From Mycolicibacterium arabiense (GTDB lineage: Bacteria > Actinomycetota > Actinomycetes > Mycobacteriales > Mycobacteriaceae), in NCBI RefSeq assembly GCF_010731815.2, contig NZ_AP022593.1:310001-374000 (forward strand): a stretch of 64,000 bases of DNA. Direction: 5' to 3'. Position numbers and translations under genes: made by a program. Of this stretch, positions 1 to 8,096 are shown piece after piece. Under the pieces are notes generated by a model. The model was not told the DNA's origin, made no database searches, and saw only the letters and a list, made by a program, of their open reading frames with translations. The stretch's first letter is position 1; the number at the start of each line of letters is the position of its first letter.

Positions 1-1245
1 CGCAATGTCACGCGCGGTGGACATGGGGAGATCGGTGGCTGTCTCGATCTCGTCGACGGTGAGGGCGCCGCACGCGTTGCCGCGATGGATCACGCTGGCG
101 AGGGCGCGGGCGGTGGCCGGCTCGTCCATGACGGTCGAGTCGAGCTGGTGAACGTAGTTGCGCAGCCGCGTCGCGGCCGGTAAGAAGGCGCCTCGGTAGA
201 ACACGTAGGTCGCCAGGTATCGGGTGACGAGTTGGGCGGGGTGCATGTCCCAACCCTGGTAGATGCCGCGTTCCAGGTGGCGCCGGACGAGGCGGGCGTG
301 CAGCTTCCACGCCATGGCGACGTTGTCGGCGTCGCCGACGGGGAGGATGTTGGTCGAGCCGTCGGACATGTGCACACCGGTGCCTGCCACGGCGAGTTGC
401 ATGACGTTCTTGGCGTGGTCGGCCGCCGGATGCTCCATCGACTGGTAGGCGGCGGCGATGCCAAGGGACGCCGAGTAGTCGTAGGTCCCGTAGTGCAGCG
501 CGCTGACGCGACCGTTGCCGGCGTGGATGAACTGGGCGACGGGTGCGCGGCCATCGGCACCGAGGATCGCCTGCGGTGTTTCGACCTGCACCTCGAAGCG
601 GATGCGGCCCGCGGGCAGCCCGTTGGCACGTTCGAGGGCGCTCGCGACGGCGACCATCGCCTCGACCTGGTCGACCGACGTCACCTTGGGCAGGGTCAGG
701 GTCAGGCCGTCGGGGAGGCCGCCGGAGTCGACGAGTCCGCTGACGAACAGGTCGAGCGTGCGCAGTCCTCGGGCACGGGTGCCTGCCTCGAGGCATTTGA
801 AGCGAGTGCCGACGAACGGCGTCGAGGTGCCCGAGTCGAGTGCGGTCCGCAGTGCGGCGACCGCTCGCGCGACGTCCGCGTCCTCGGTGCCGTCCGAGGG
901 GGAGTAGCCGTCTTCGAAGTCGATGCGGAGGTCTTCGATGGGTTCGGTGGTCAGCTTGTCCTCGACGAGGGCGGCGAGAGTCTCCGGCTCGCAGTCGGTT
1001 CCGCTGCTCGCGCCGACGAGCGTGGCGACCGCGTCGAGTCCGCCTGCGTCATGCGCCGCGGCGAGAGCGGCGGACCCCCAGTCGGCGGGCGTCGTCGCCG
1101 AGTACCGGTTGCCCGGGACGTAGACGGTGTGGACCGGCTGCCGACGACCGTCGTCGCCGGGATATCCGGCGACCAGTCGGGCGTCGGCGTCCGCGAGGCG
1201 GCTGTCGACGTCGGCCAGCACGGCATCGTCGAGGCGTCGTGTCAC
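1..1245 (-). CDS. HpcH/HpaI aldolase/citrate lyase-superfamily protein (DUF6986-like), C-terminus outside window
   Basis: The frame is open from a GTG at 1245 to the left edge, so at least 415 codons are present and the C-terminus is missing. A good ribosome site (GGAAGGGA) lies just upstream of the GTG. The protein carries the acidic DFEDGYS signature, followed by a TLPKV strand and a FEVQVETPQAI segment. These are typical of the metal-dependent TIM-barrel aldolases and lyases of the HpcH/citrate lyase beta superfamily, which cleave carbon-carbon bonds in 2-oxo or acyl-CoA substrates. The length and an HYGTYDYS stretch resemble the DUF6986 subgroup. It is divergent from an IclR regulator, which suggests local control. 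The substrate cannot be read from the sequence. Confidence 0.8.
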   Translation of the reverse strand, partial: MTRRLDDAVLADVDSRLADADARLVAGYPGDDGRRQPVHTVYVPGNRYSATTPADWGSAALAAAHDAGGLDAVATLVGASSGTDCEPETLAALVEDKLTTEPIEDLRIDFEDGYSPSDGTEDADVARAVAALRTALDSGTSTPFVGTRFKCLEAGTRARGLRTLDLFVSGLVDSGGLPDGLTLTLPKVTSVDQVEAMVAVASALERANGLPAGRIRFEVQVETPQAILGADGRAPVAQFIHAGNGRVSALHYGTYDYSASLGIAAAYQSMEHPAADHAKNVMQLAVAGTGVHMSDGSTNILPVGDADNVAMAWKLHARLVRRHLERGIYQGWDMHPAQLVTRYLATYVFYRGAFLPAATRLRNYVHQLDSTVMDEPATARALASVIHRGNACGALTVDEIETATDLPMSTARDIA

Positions 1246-1286
1246 CGTTGTCCCTTCCGTGGGTGGAAGTGTCCGTCACGACAGAA

Positions 1287-1356
1287 TTCCACATTGTGGA
1301 GTTTAGCGCGAGGGTGACACCCTTGCGGATACTCTCAACGATTCCGTATTGCGGAA
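1287..1356. promoter_or_regulatory. Twin 15-bp palindromes, likely IclR operators
   Basis: Two near-identical inverted repeats lie between the divergent aldolase and IclR genes: TTCCACATTGTGGAG at 1287-1301 and TTCCGTATTGCGGAA at 1342-1356. Both fit TTCC-N2-ATTG-N-GGA, with starts 55 bp apart, about five helical turns. IclR-family proteins bind such sites as dimers or tetramers. The placement suggests autoregulation plus control of the aldolase gene. Confidence 0.65.
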
Positions 1357-1409
1357 GTCATTTTCAGCATGTTGGATGGAACGACATTCGACGGCTGAAA
1401 GTGGGTCGC

Positions 1410-2168
1410 ATGGCGGAGAAGTCGGGCGGCGTGCAGTCGGTGGAGCGCGCGTTCGAGTTGATGGAGCTGATCGGACGCGCGGGAGGAGAGTGCTCGCTGA
1501 CGGAGTTGTCGGCGGAGTCTCCGTTACCGCCGCCGACCATCCACCGTCTCCTGCGCACGCTGGTCGGACTCGGCTACGTGCGGCAACTGCCCAATCGCCG
1601 CTATGCACTGGGGCCGAGGTTGATTCGGCTTGGTGAGGTGGCGAACCGTCAGTTGGGCGCGGTCGCCGGGCCGGTGCTGCAGTCGCTGGTCGACGAACTG
1701 TCGGAAACAGCGAGCCTCGCGGTGCTCGACGGTGACATGGTGATCTACACCGGGCAGGTTCCGTCGAAGGTGATGCGGGCCAACAACGAGGTCGGCAAGC
1801 GCGTCGGCCTGCACACGTCCGGTGTGGGCAAGGCCGTCCTGGGTGAACTCGACGATGCACGCATCCTCAAATTGGTTACGCAGTCCGGACTTCCGGCACC
1901 GACCGACAACAGTGCCTCGACCCTCTCCGCGGTGTTCGCGAACGTCGAGCGCGTGCGCGCCGACGGCTATGCGGTCGACGACGAGGAGTTGGAGGTCGGT
2001 GTTCGGTCCGTCGCAATGGCGGTACCGGGTGCTCCGACTCCGATGGCGATCGGCATCTCGGGTCCGTCGGCTCGTGTCAGCGACGAGTTCGTCGCTCGCG
2101 CCCTCCCTGCATTGACGAAGGCAACCGGCGTGATCTCCGAAGCCCTGATCGGGGCGAGGGAGGGGTAG
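1410..2168 (+). CDS. IclR-family transcriptional regulator
   Basis: The protein has 252 residues from ATG 1410; a GTG at 1401 is in frame and possible. The N-terminus (VQSVERAFELMELI, then LPPPTIHRLLRTL) is the winged helix-turn-helix of IclR proteins. The remainder, with HTSGVGKAVLGEL and a C-terminal YAVDDEELEVGVRSVA stretch, is the GAF-like effector-binding domain. Length is normal for the family. It is divergent from the aldolase gene and faces two matching palindromes, so it probably senses the aldolase pathway's substrate or product. Confidence 0.9.
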   Translation: MAEKSGGVQSVERAFELMELIGRAGGECSLTELSAESPLPPPTIHRLLRTLVGLGYVRQLPNRRYALGPRLIRLGEVANRQLGAVAGPVLQSLVDELSETASLAVLDGDMVIYTGQVPSKVMRANNEVGKRVGLHTSGVGKAVLGELDDARILKLVTQSGLPAPTDNSASTLSAVFANVERVRADGYAVDDEELEVGVRSVAMAVPGAPTPMAIGISGPSARVSDEFVARALPALTKATGVISEALIGAREG

Positions 2169-2176
2169 GGCCGCCG

Positions 2177-2800
2177 TTACCGTGCGGCGTCGAGCGCCTT
2201 CTCGTCGATGCGAAAGCCCATGGCCTCCAGTTGGACTCGCATCAACTTCCTCTGGTGGGCAGCCGGCAGCCGCTTGGGGAACAGCTCGGCGTGCACCGAC
2301 AATCCGTCGATGACGGCGATCAGCAGCTCGGCCACGTCGGCATCGGTCAGGTCGCTGTCGAGCCGTCCCGCTGCGCGGACGTCGGCGATCAAGGTGCGTA
2401 TGCGCTTCAGCAGATCGTTGGCGGCGTCGCGTTGGAACTCCCGCGAGGCGGGGTTCGACACCGCGCGCGGCCAGAAGGTCATCTCCATCAGGGTTTCGAC
2501 GCGGCGTTCGCGGTCCAAGGGGAGGTTCTGCATCAACATGGCCCACAGCCGGCCGAACTCGTCCTTGCCGCGCATGCTTTCCTCGACGCGGCCCATGAAT
2601 TCCCGGTGCGTCTTCACGAGGATCGACTGCAGGATGTCGTCCTTGTCCTGGAAGTAGTGACTCAGGACCCCGTTGGAGTAGCCGGACTCGAGCGCAATCG
2701 CGCGGGTGGTGGTGTTGTCCAGCCCCACGCTGTCGATGACCCGGATCGCCGCACGCAGGATCTCCTCGCGGCGTTCGTCGTGATCGACGATCTTCGGCAT
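2177..2800 (-). CDS. TetR-family regulator (BetI-like)
   Basis: The protein has 207 residues from ATG 2800. Residues about 10-55 form the TetR helix-turn-helix (AIRVIDSVGLDNTTTRAIA, SHYFQDKDDIL). The C-terminal helical half resembles the ligand-binding domain of BetI-type repressors. It starts 56 bp after the class II aldolase gene on the same strand, so it may be the last gene of the permease-kinase-aminotransferase-aldolase operon and control it. An operator candidate lies before the operon's first gene at 7353-7362. The ligand is unknown. Confidence 0.87.
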   Translation of the reverse strand: MPKIVDHDERREEILRAAIRVIDSVGLDNTTTRAIALESGYSNGVLSHYFQDKDDILQSILVKTHREFMGRVEESMRGKDEFGRLWAMLMQNLPLDRERRVETLMEMTFWPRAVSNPASREFQRDAANDLLKRIRTLIADVRAAGRLDSDLTDADVAELLIAVIDGLSVHAELFPKRLPAAHQRKLMRVQLEAMGFRIDEKALDAAR

Positions 2801-2856
2801 CGGGTCCCCTCGGCTGTCCGGCTGTGAACGAGTGTAGGACCCGGGCCGGATGCTCC

Positions 2857-3495
2857 TCAGCTGCCGTAGGAAAGGCGCCGACTCTGCTCGGCTACGGCAT
2901 CCAGATCGTCGTCGGTGAGGACCGCGGGTGTGCCGATGCTGCGTGCCGCCAGATAGACGTCGCACACCCACTCGATGAGGCAGGCGTGCTCGACGGCCTC
3001 GGCCAGCGATCCCGCGCTGCTGACCGCGCCGTGGTTGCGCATCAGCACGGTGCCGAAACCCCCTGCGACCGCAGCTCCCACCGCCTCGGCCAATTCGTCG
3101 GAGCCGAACAGGAAGTAGGGAATGGTCGGGATCCGGCCGCCCAGCCTCAGCAGGTTGTAGTGCACCAGGGGCATCTGGTCGCACACCAGCCCGACGGCGA
3201 CGGAACTCCGCCCGTGGGTGTGGACGACGGCCTGGCCGGCCGAGCGCTCGTAGATTCCCAGGTGCAAGCCCGTCTCGGAGGACGGTCGGGAACCGACGAG
3301 GACGTCGCCGGCGTGGCTGACGACGGTGATGTCCTCCGCCGTTGCGGTCTCGAAGCGCATCCCCGCCCGGGTGATCAGGATCGTGTCCTCGGACCGCACG
3401 CTGACGTTGCCCGCGCCGGCCACGGCCATGCCCTGCGCCGCCAGGTCGCGACAGCGCGCCGCCACGTCACCGCGTAGCGCCTGCAGGTTGCTCAC
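2857..3495 (-). CDS. Class II aldolase/adducin-family protein
   Basis: The protein has 212 residues. The GTG start at 3495 overlaps the TGA of the aminotransferase gene (GTGA, 3492-3495), implying translational coupling. Family landmarks are present: GAGNVSVR for phosphate binding, SSETGLHLGIY with the catalytic Glu near residue 74, the metal ligands HTH at 92-94, and NHG with His near 155. These enzymes (fuculose-1-phosphate aldolase, ribulose-5-phosphate epimerase, 3-oxo-tetronate-4-phosphate decarboxylase) act on phosphorylated sugars or hydroxy acids through zinc. With a PfkB kinase in the same operon, a phosphorylated intermediate is a reasonable inference, but the exact reaction is not established. 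Confidence 0.85.
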   Translation of the reverse strand: MSNLQALRGDVAARCRDLAAQGMAVAGAGNVSVRSEDTILITRAGMRFETATAEDITVVSHAGDVLVGSRPSSETGLHLGIYERSAGQAVVHTHGRSSVAVGLVCDQMPLVHYNLLRLGGRIPTIPYFLFGSDELAEAVGAAVAGGFGTVLMRNHGAVSSAGSLAEAVEHACLIEWVCDVYLAARSIGTPAVLTDDDLDAVAEQSRRLSYGS

Positions 3496-4751
3496 GAGCG
3501 GGGATACCGTGCCCGCAGCGCAGCGAAGGCGCCGTCCAGACCGGTGAGAGCCATGTCGAGGTCGCCGTCGGTCATCGCGGCCGAGACGAACCAGTTGTGC
3601 TTGGGGTGTACGTAGACCCCGCGAGCCTGTGCCTCCGCGCTGAATGCAATGGATAGCTCGTAGTCGGAGTCGTTGCCGAACAACAGGTTCGGCATCTGAG
3701 CGGGCCCGGTGTAGTGCACGTCGAATCCCCATCGCTCGGCGCTGGCGACGATGCCGGTGCGCAGGTGCTGCCCGAGGTCCCGCATCCGGGACACCGAGTC
3801 GCGGCGCGCCAGTTCGGTGAGCGTGGCCAAGCCGGCGGCCATGTCCACGGCTCCCATCCAGAACGAACCGGTGACGAAGATGCCACCGGCGGCGTCCCGG
3901 TATCGGTCGGTGCCGGTAACCGCGGCCAGCGGATATCCGTTCGCGATGGCCTTGCTCCAGGGCGTCAGATCCACTGGTACGCCGAGGGGTTCCCAGCTGC
4001 CGCCGTGGTGCAGCCGGAAGCCGGCGCGGACGTCGTCGAGGATGAGCGCCGCGCCGATCTCGTCGCAGTAGGCACGGACGTCCCGCGCGAAGGTCGGGTC
4101 GACGAATTCCTGGTCGTACCCGGCGTCGTGCCGGAAGGGGCTGACGATGATCGCGGCGACGTCGCCTGCCCGATCGCCGACGGCGGCGCGGATCGAGGCG
4201 ACGTCGTTGAACTGGTACTGCAGCAGGTTGGCGCGGTCCGCGGCGGTGACGCCCGCGGGGAACGGGGTGCACCAGGGCGCGGCACCGTGATAGGCGCCCT
4301 CGGCGACGAGGATCATCGTGCGCCCGGTCTGGGCGCGTGCGATCGTGCAGCACATCGTGGTGGCGTCGGTGCCGTTCTTGGCGAACATGGCCCAGTCGGC
4401 GTCGGCAACGGTTTCCACGAAGGTCTCTGCCAGCTCCACCATGACGGGCGCGGGTCCGTTGAGGCAATCACCCTGTCGGCGTTGCTCTTCGGCGGCTGCA
4501 TCGACCACCGGGTCACCGTGGCCGAGGATGACCGGGCCCCAGCTGCACATCAGGTCGACGTATTCGTTGCCGTCCACGTCCCACAGCCGGGCTCCGCGCG
4601 ACCGCGCGATGAACTGGGGGATGGCCGGGAACGCGTTCATGTTCTCGTGGCCGTACATGCCGTTGGGCACGACGGCCTTGGCGCGGCGGCGCAGCTCGGT
4701 GTCGGCGCTGCGCTGACGTCGATCAGCGGTGACGTCGATGTCGGTGGTCAC
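3492..4751 (-). CDS. Class III PLP-dependent aminotransferase (glutamate-1-semialdehyde aminomutase-like)
   Basis: The protein has 419 residues, normal for class III aminotransferases. FAKNGTDATT near residue 123 matches the cofactor phosphate-binding segment, LILDDVRAGFR near 236 holds the Asp that contacts the pyridoxal nitrogen, and TPWSKAIANG places the Schiff-base lysine at about 267. It is closest by eye to the hemL-like branch, but a biosynthetic haem role is unlikely because it sits between a PfkB kinase (30-bp gap) and a class II aldolase (GTGA overlap) under a permease. It probably transfers or moves an amino group on an imported compound. The true amine substrate is unknown. Confidence 0.88.
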   Translation of the reverse strand: MTTDIDVTADRRQRSADTELRRRAKAVVPNGMYGHENMNAFPAIPQFIARSRGARLWDVDGNEYVDLMCSWGPVILGHGDPVVDAAAEEQRRQGDCLNGPAPVMVELAETFVETVADADWAMFAKNGTDATTMCCTIARAQTGRTMILVAEGAYHGAAPWCTPFPAGVTAADRANLLQYQFNDVASIRAAVGDRAGDVAAIIVSPFRHDAGYDQEFVDPTFARDVRAYCDEIGAALILDDVRAGFRLHHGGSWEPLGVPVDLTPWSKAIANGYPLAAVTGTDRYRDAAGGIFVTGSFWMGAVDMAAGLATLTELARRDSVSRMRDLGQHLRTGIVASAERWGFDVHYTGPAQMPNLLFGNDSDYELSIAFSAEAQARGVYVHPKHNWFVSAAMTDGDLDMALTGLDGAFAALRARYPRS

Positions 4752-4781
4752 GGTGTTCTCCCTCTGGTGCAGTGAGTTTGG

Positions 4782-5780
4782 TCAGGCATCGAGCGCAGCC
4801 GTCTCGCGCGCGGCGAGTTGGGTGGCGATGCGGTGCCCCGCCTCGGGGTTCGATGCGGAGACGAGCGTGAGCACGCCGTCGAGGTCCTCGATGCCCGCAT
4901 CGGATCCGAGCCCGGAGGCCACCAGTGCGCCACACGCGCAGCCGACGAGGGCGGCGTCCGCTGCGGTGCATCCGGCCAGCAGGCCGGTGATCATCCCCGC
5001 GTTGAAGGAGTCGCCGCATCCGGTGGTGTCGACCACGGTGGTCGGCAGAGCCGGAACCGAGACGGGGTCCGCGTCCGGCCGCACCAGCAGCGCACCGTGT
5101 TCGCCGACGGTGACGGCGACGGCACCCACCCCACGTTCCAACAGGATCCGCGCCGCGTCGACGAGGTCGTGGACGCCGGTGAGTCCGCGCAGCTGCTGAT
5201 CGTTGGGCATGAACCAGTCGATCAGCGGCAACAGCGGACCGAGTAGTTCGAGCGTCTCGGGCCGCCCCGGGTAGAGCAGATCCACGAAGACCGGCATTTC
5301 TGCGGCCCGTACGGCGCGGAACAGGTCGACGCCGTCCGGATCCAGCAGTCGTGGTGTCGTTTCCGGGCCGCCGAAGAGCACCGCGTCTGCGGCGAGCAGG
5401 GTCGCGCCGTCCACGTCGGCGGACCGGAGCGACGCCATCGCACCGGGTACGTGGAGCGCGGGCCGTTCCCCGTTGGGTCGGATCGGCAGGATCGTCGACG
5501 CCGTCTTCTGCCCGGCCTTGGTGACCAGACCGGCGGTGTCGACGCCGAACTCCCGCAGCTGCGTGACGAGGAGTCGGCCGAGGACGTCGTCTCCGATGGC
5601 TGCGAACGACGAGACGGTGGCGCCGAGCTTCGCGAGGTCGACCGCCGCGCCGCCGCCGGTTCCGGCCACCGTGACCCGGATCTCGTCGAGGACGACGCTG
5701 CCCTGGCCCGCGGGGATCTCGGAGACCGGACGGCCGAGGACGTCGATGAGGTGCGGGCCGATCACCGCCACGGAACTCAC
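4782..5780 (-). CDS. PfkB-family carbohydrate kinase
   Basis: The protein has 332 residues from GTG 5780, which overlaps the permease stop (GTGA, 5777-5780); a second in-frame GTG at 5771 is possible. The N-terminal glycine-rich GTGGGAAVDLAKLGA matches PfkB signature 1. The C-terminal DTTGCGDSFNAG is signature 2, with the catalytic base Asp near residue 257. Such kinases phosphorylate sugars, nucleosides or related hydroxyl compounds. Being second in the operon behind an importer, it probably traps or activates the incoming compound for the downstream aldolase. Confidence 0.88.
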   Translation of the reverse strand: MSSVAVIGPHLIDVLGRPVSEIPAGQGSVVLDEIRVTVAGTGGGAAVDLAKLGATVSSFAAIGDDVLGRLLVTQLREFGVDTAGLVTKAGQKTASTILPIRPNGERPALHVPGAMASLRSADVDGATLLAADAVLFGGPETTPRLLDPDGVDLFRAVRAAEMPVFVDLLYPGRPETLELLGPLLPLIDWFMPNDQQLRGLTGVHDLVDAARILLERGVGAVAVTVGEHGALLVRPDADPVSVPALPTTVVDTTGCGDSFNAGMITGLLAGCTAADAALVGCACGALVASGLGSDAGIEDLDGVLTLVSASNPEAGHRIATQLAARETAALDA

Positions 5781-7252
5781 GGCTGGGCTCGACTCTCGGC
5801 TGCCGGTGCGGGGTCGAAGTCGACGACGAGGTCGCGGCGACGGTGGTAAACGACGAACCCGATGACGAACGCCAACGGGATGCACCAGGGCAGCAGGTTG
5901 GGCAGCATGGCGTCGGTCCCCGTGAGCACCGAGTAGTTGGCGATGATCAGGCCCGTGGCCGTCAGCAGGCCGAGTGCGCCGATGGCGGGGGCGGTCATGG
6001 TCTTCCAGAGCCGTGGGTCCTTGCGCTTGCGGAAGAACACCACCACGGTGACGGCGACCGCGCCCTGCATGGCCACGATGCCCACCGTGAAGAGGCCTCC
6101 GAGGCTGGTGTAGACGCCAAGGTAGGGGTCGAGGCCGACGATCACGAACAGGGCCACCAGCGCGGCGGTCAGAACGGACAGCGCCTCGCTGGCACGCGCC
6201 GGCCCCCGGTATCGCGGGTGCAGGACGCCCAGGAATCTCGGCATGGTGCCCTGGGCGCCCATCGTCTGCAGGTAGCGGGTCGTCGCGTTGTGCAGCGCCA
6301 CCAGCGATGCCAGGACGCTGGTGAGGAAGAAGATCTGCATCAGCGTCGTCAGCACGGTGCCACCTTGCTGACCCGAGAGGGTGAACAGGAGGTCGCCCTG
6401 CGCCTCCTCGGCCACGGGCACGATCTGATTCACGCCGACCGAGCCGACGATGAGCCAGACGGTGAGGAAGTAGAAGACCGAGATGACGCCGACGCACAGG
6501 TAGATGGCGCGCGGCACCGTCTTGCCGGGGTTACGCGCCTCGTTGGCGTAGATGACCGCGGATTCGATGCCGATGAACGAGGTGAACGCGATCATCAGCG
6601 CGGGGCCGACGCTACCGGAGAACACCTGCTTCGGGGAGAACACGTCCAGCGGGAAGGCCGAGAGCCCGCTGTGCGCGAGGATCAGGACGTCGAGCACGAT
6701 CAGCATCGCGAACTCCGCGACGATCATCACGAGCAGGACCTTCGCGCTGAGGTCGGCGGCGTAGCGCCCGATCGTGCCGACGATGACCATGGCGACGATG
6801 GAGTAGAGCCACCAGGGCAGATCCAGGCCGTACGGCTGCGCGATCACGTCGGCGAAGTAGCCGGCGGCCGCGGTGATGGCGATCGTCCCCGACCCGTACG
6901 CCACGGTGGTCGCGTAGGCCGCGCCGAGACCGGCCCCGGGCCCGAATCCCGCGTGCACGTAGCGGGCGAATCCGCCTCCGCCGGGAACGGCCCGGTTGAT
7001 CGCGACGTATCCCGCCGCGAAGCACGCGAGGACCAGACCCGCCACCAGGAAGATGATGGGAAGGCCGGCACCGTTGCCCAGGGTGAAGCCGATCGGCGTG
7101 TTGCCGATGACCGATCCCAGCGGCGCGGCACAGGCGATGACGAGGAGTGCGACCCGGCCGGTGCCGAGATTGGCCTTGAACCCGGTGGTGCCGGTGGCGG
7201 CCCCGGGATCTGCGGACGCCACGGGGGCGGCGTCCGGTGCGTGTGATGACAT
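5777..7252 (-). CDS. APC-superfamily amino acid/amine permease
   Basis: The protein has 491 residues with about twelve hydrophobic segments. The N-terminus has the APC signature region ACAAPLGSVIGNTPIGF, and a conserved GIESAVIYANEARNPGKTVPRAI stretch lies before mid-protein, as in amino acid and polyamine permeases. A soluble Ala/Pro-rich tail sits at each end. It is the promoter-proximal gene of an operon with kinase, aminotransferase and class II aldolase, so it probably imports the amino compound these enzymes degrade. Substrate specificity cannot be inferred from the sequence alone. Confidence 0.88.
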   Translation of the reverse strand: MSSHAPDAAPVASADPGAATGTTGFKANLGTGRVALLVIACAAPLGSVIGNTPIGFTLGNGAGLPIIFLVAGLVLACFAAGYVAINRAVPGGGGFARYVHAGFGPGAGLGAAYATTVAYGSGTIAITAAAGYFADVIAQPYGLDLPWWLYSIVAMVIVGTIGRYAADLSAKVLLVMIVAEFAMLIVLDVLILAHSGLSAFPLDVFSPKQVFSGSVGPALMIAFTSFIGIESAVIYANEARNPGKTVPRAIYLCVGVISVFYFLTVWLIVGSVGVNQIVPVAEEAQGDLLFTLSGQQGGTVLTTLMQIFFLTSVLASLVALHNATTRYLQTMGAQGTMPRFLGVLHPRYRGPARASEALSVLTAALVALFVIVGLDPYLGVYTSLGGLFTVGIVAMQGAVAVTVVVFFRKRKDPRLWKTMTAPAIGALGLLTATGLIIANYSVLTGTDAMLPNLLPWCIPLAFVIGFVVYHRRRDLVVDFDPAPAAESRAQP

Positions 7253-7352
7253 TCGTCTTCTCCCAGGCGATCTCGCGGGCTATTCGTGCCGGATGGCGGG
7301 ATGCGCTCCGGCTCGTCGGTGACCTGGATCGCACGCTCTCCGGAACAGTAGA

Positions 7353-7362
7353 CGGACGTCCG
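7353..7362. promoter_or_regulatory. 10-bp palindrome CGGACGTCCG upstream of the permease operon
   Basis: The exact palindrome CGGACGTCCG lies about 100 bp upstream of the permease start, inside an AT-richer patch (AGTAGA before it, AAATAGAA after it). TetR repressors often bind GGAC-type half sites. It is a candidate operator for the TetR encoded at the end of the operon; nothing further supports it. Confidence 0.35.
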
Positions 7363-7476
7363 AAATAGAACAAGACCCGGCGGGACTGTTAACCGGATGG
7401 AAACTCGAGGCCGGTTCCGGGGCAGCGCGGGGCTATCGCGGAGGCAAGAGCGGAGGCATGCGTTGCCGGCGTGGCC

Positions 7477-8019
7477 TCAAGACCGTTTGTCTGCGTTCGT
7501 GATTCGATCGACGACCTCGAGGATCCCCTCGTCCGCTTCCAGCGGTTCCGGTTGGCCGCCCAGGGCGCGGTTGAGGGCGTTGTAGTAGAGCCCGTCGCCG
7601 ATCAACTTCACGGCGCGTGCGACGTCGAGGTCTCCGAGCGCGTCGTGCAGGAGATCTAGCCAGGCCTCGGATGCGGCTTCGATGACGGCGCCAGCTCGGC
7701 CGTCGCCCGACTGTCGCAGCCGGGATACGGCGACCAGTGCGCGGTCCAGTGGCGTGTCGGCGTAGTGCGACGAGCGGACGTAGTAACGCGCCGGCCCTTC
7801 GTCCGCGGTGCGCATCGCCTCTGCGTCTTCCGATGCCAGAGCCGCCAAGCGTTCGCAGAGGCCGACGGCGAGCTGATCCTTCGAGGGGAAGTGGTAGAGC
7901 AGTCCGCCCTTGGATACCTCCGCGCGGGCCGCGACGGCTTCCAGGGTCGCATGACGCTCGCCTCCGGTGATCAGGAGGTCCGCGTACGCGTCGAGAATGC
8001 GATCCCGCGATGACGTCAC
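7477..8019 (-). CDS. TetR-family regulator
   Basis: The protein has 180 residues. The helix-turn-helix spans about residues 5-50 (RILDAYADLLITGG, then VAARAEVSKGGLLYHFPSKDQLAVGL). The rest is a helical ligand-binding domain of TetR_C type. It is divergent from an MFS transporter gene with only 77 bp between the starts, and that gap contains a perfect 9-2-9 inverted repeat. Repressor-pump pairs of this form usually respond to a small toxic or antibiotic ligand exported by the pump. Confidence 0.9.
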   Translation of the reverse strand: MTSSRDRILDAYADLLITGGERHATLEAVAARAEVSKGGLLYHFPSKDQLAVGLCERLAALASEDAEAMRTADEGPARYYVRSSHYADTPLDRALVAVSRLRQSGDGRAGAVIEAASEAWLDLLHDALGDLDVARAVKLIGDGLYYNALNRALGGQPEPLEADEGILEVVDRITNADKRS

Positions 8020-8051
8020 ACGCCCACCCTACGATGACGTCCACAGCTGTG

Positions 8052-8071
8052 TGTACCGTCTGGACGGTACA
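8052..8071. promoter_or_regulatory. Perfect inverted repeat, TetR operator
   Basis: TGTACCGTCTGGACGGTACA has two perfect 9-bp arms around a TG centre. It lies between the divergent TetR (start 8019) and MFS (start 8097) genes, about 25 bp before the MFS start. Size and placement are those expected for a TetR operator that represses both genes. Confidence 0.8.
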
Positions 8072-8096
8072 GTGCGACGAGCAGAGGACGGCGACG

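Noticed and set aside
5843..7246. Plus-strand frame opposite the APC permease
   Set aside because: The minus strand has a full permease with signature motifs; the plus-strand translation is His/Asp/Gly-rich noise.
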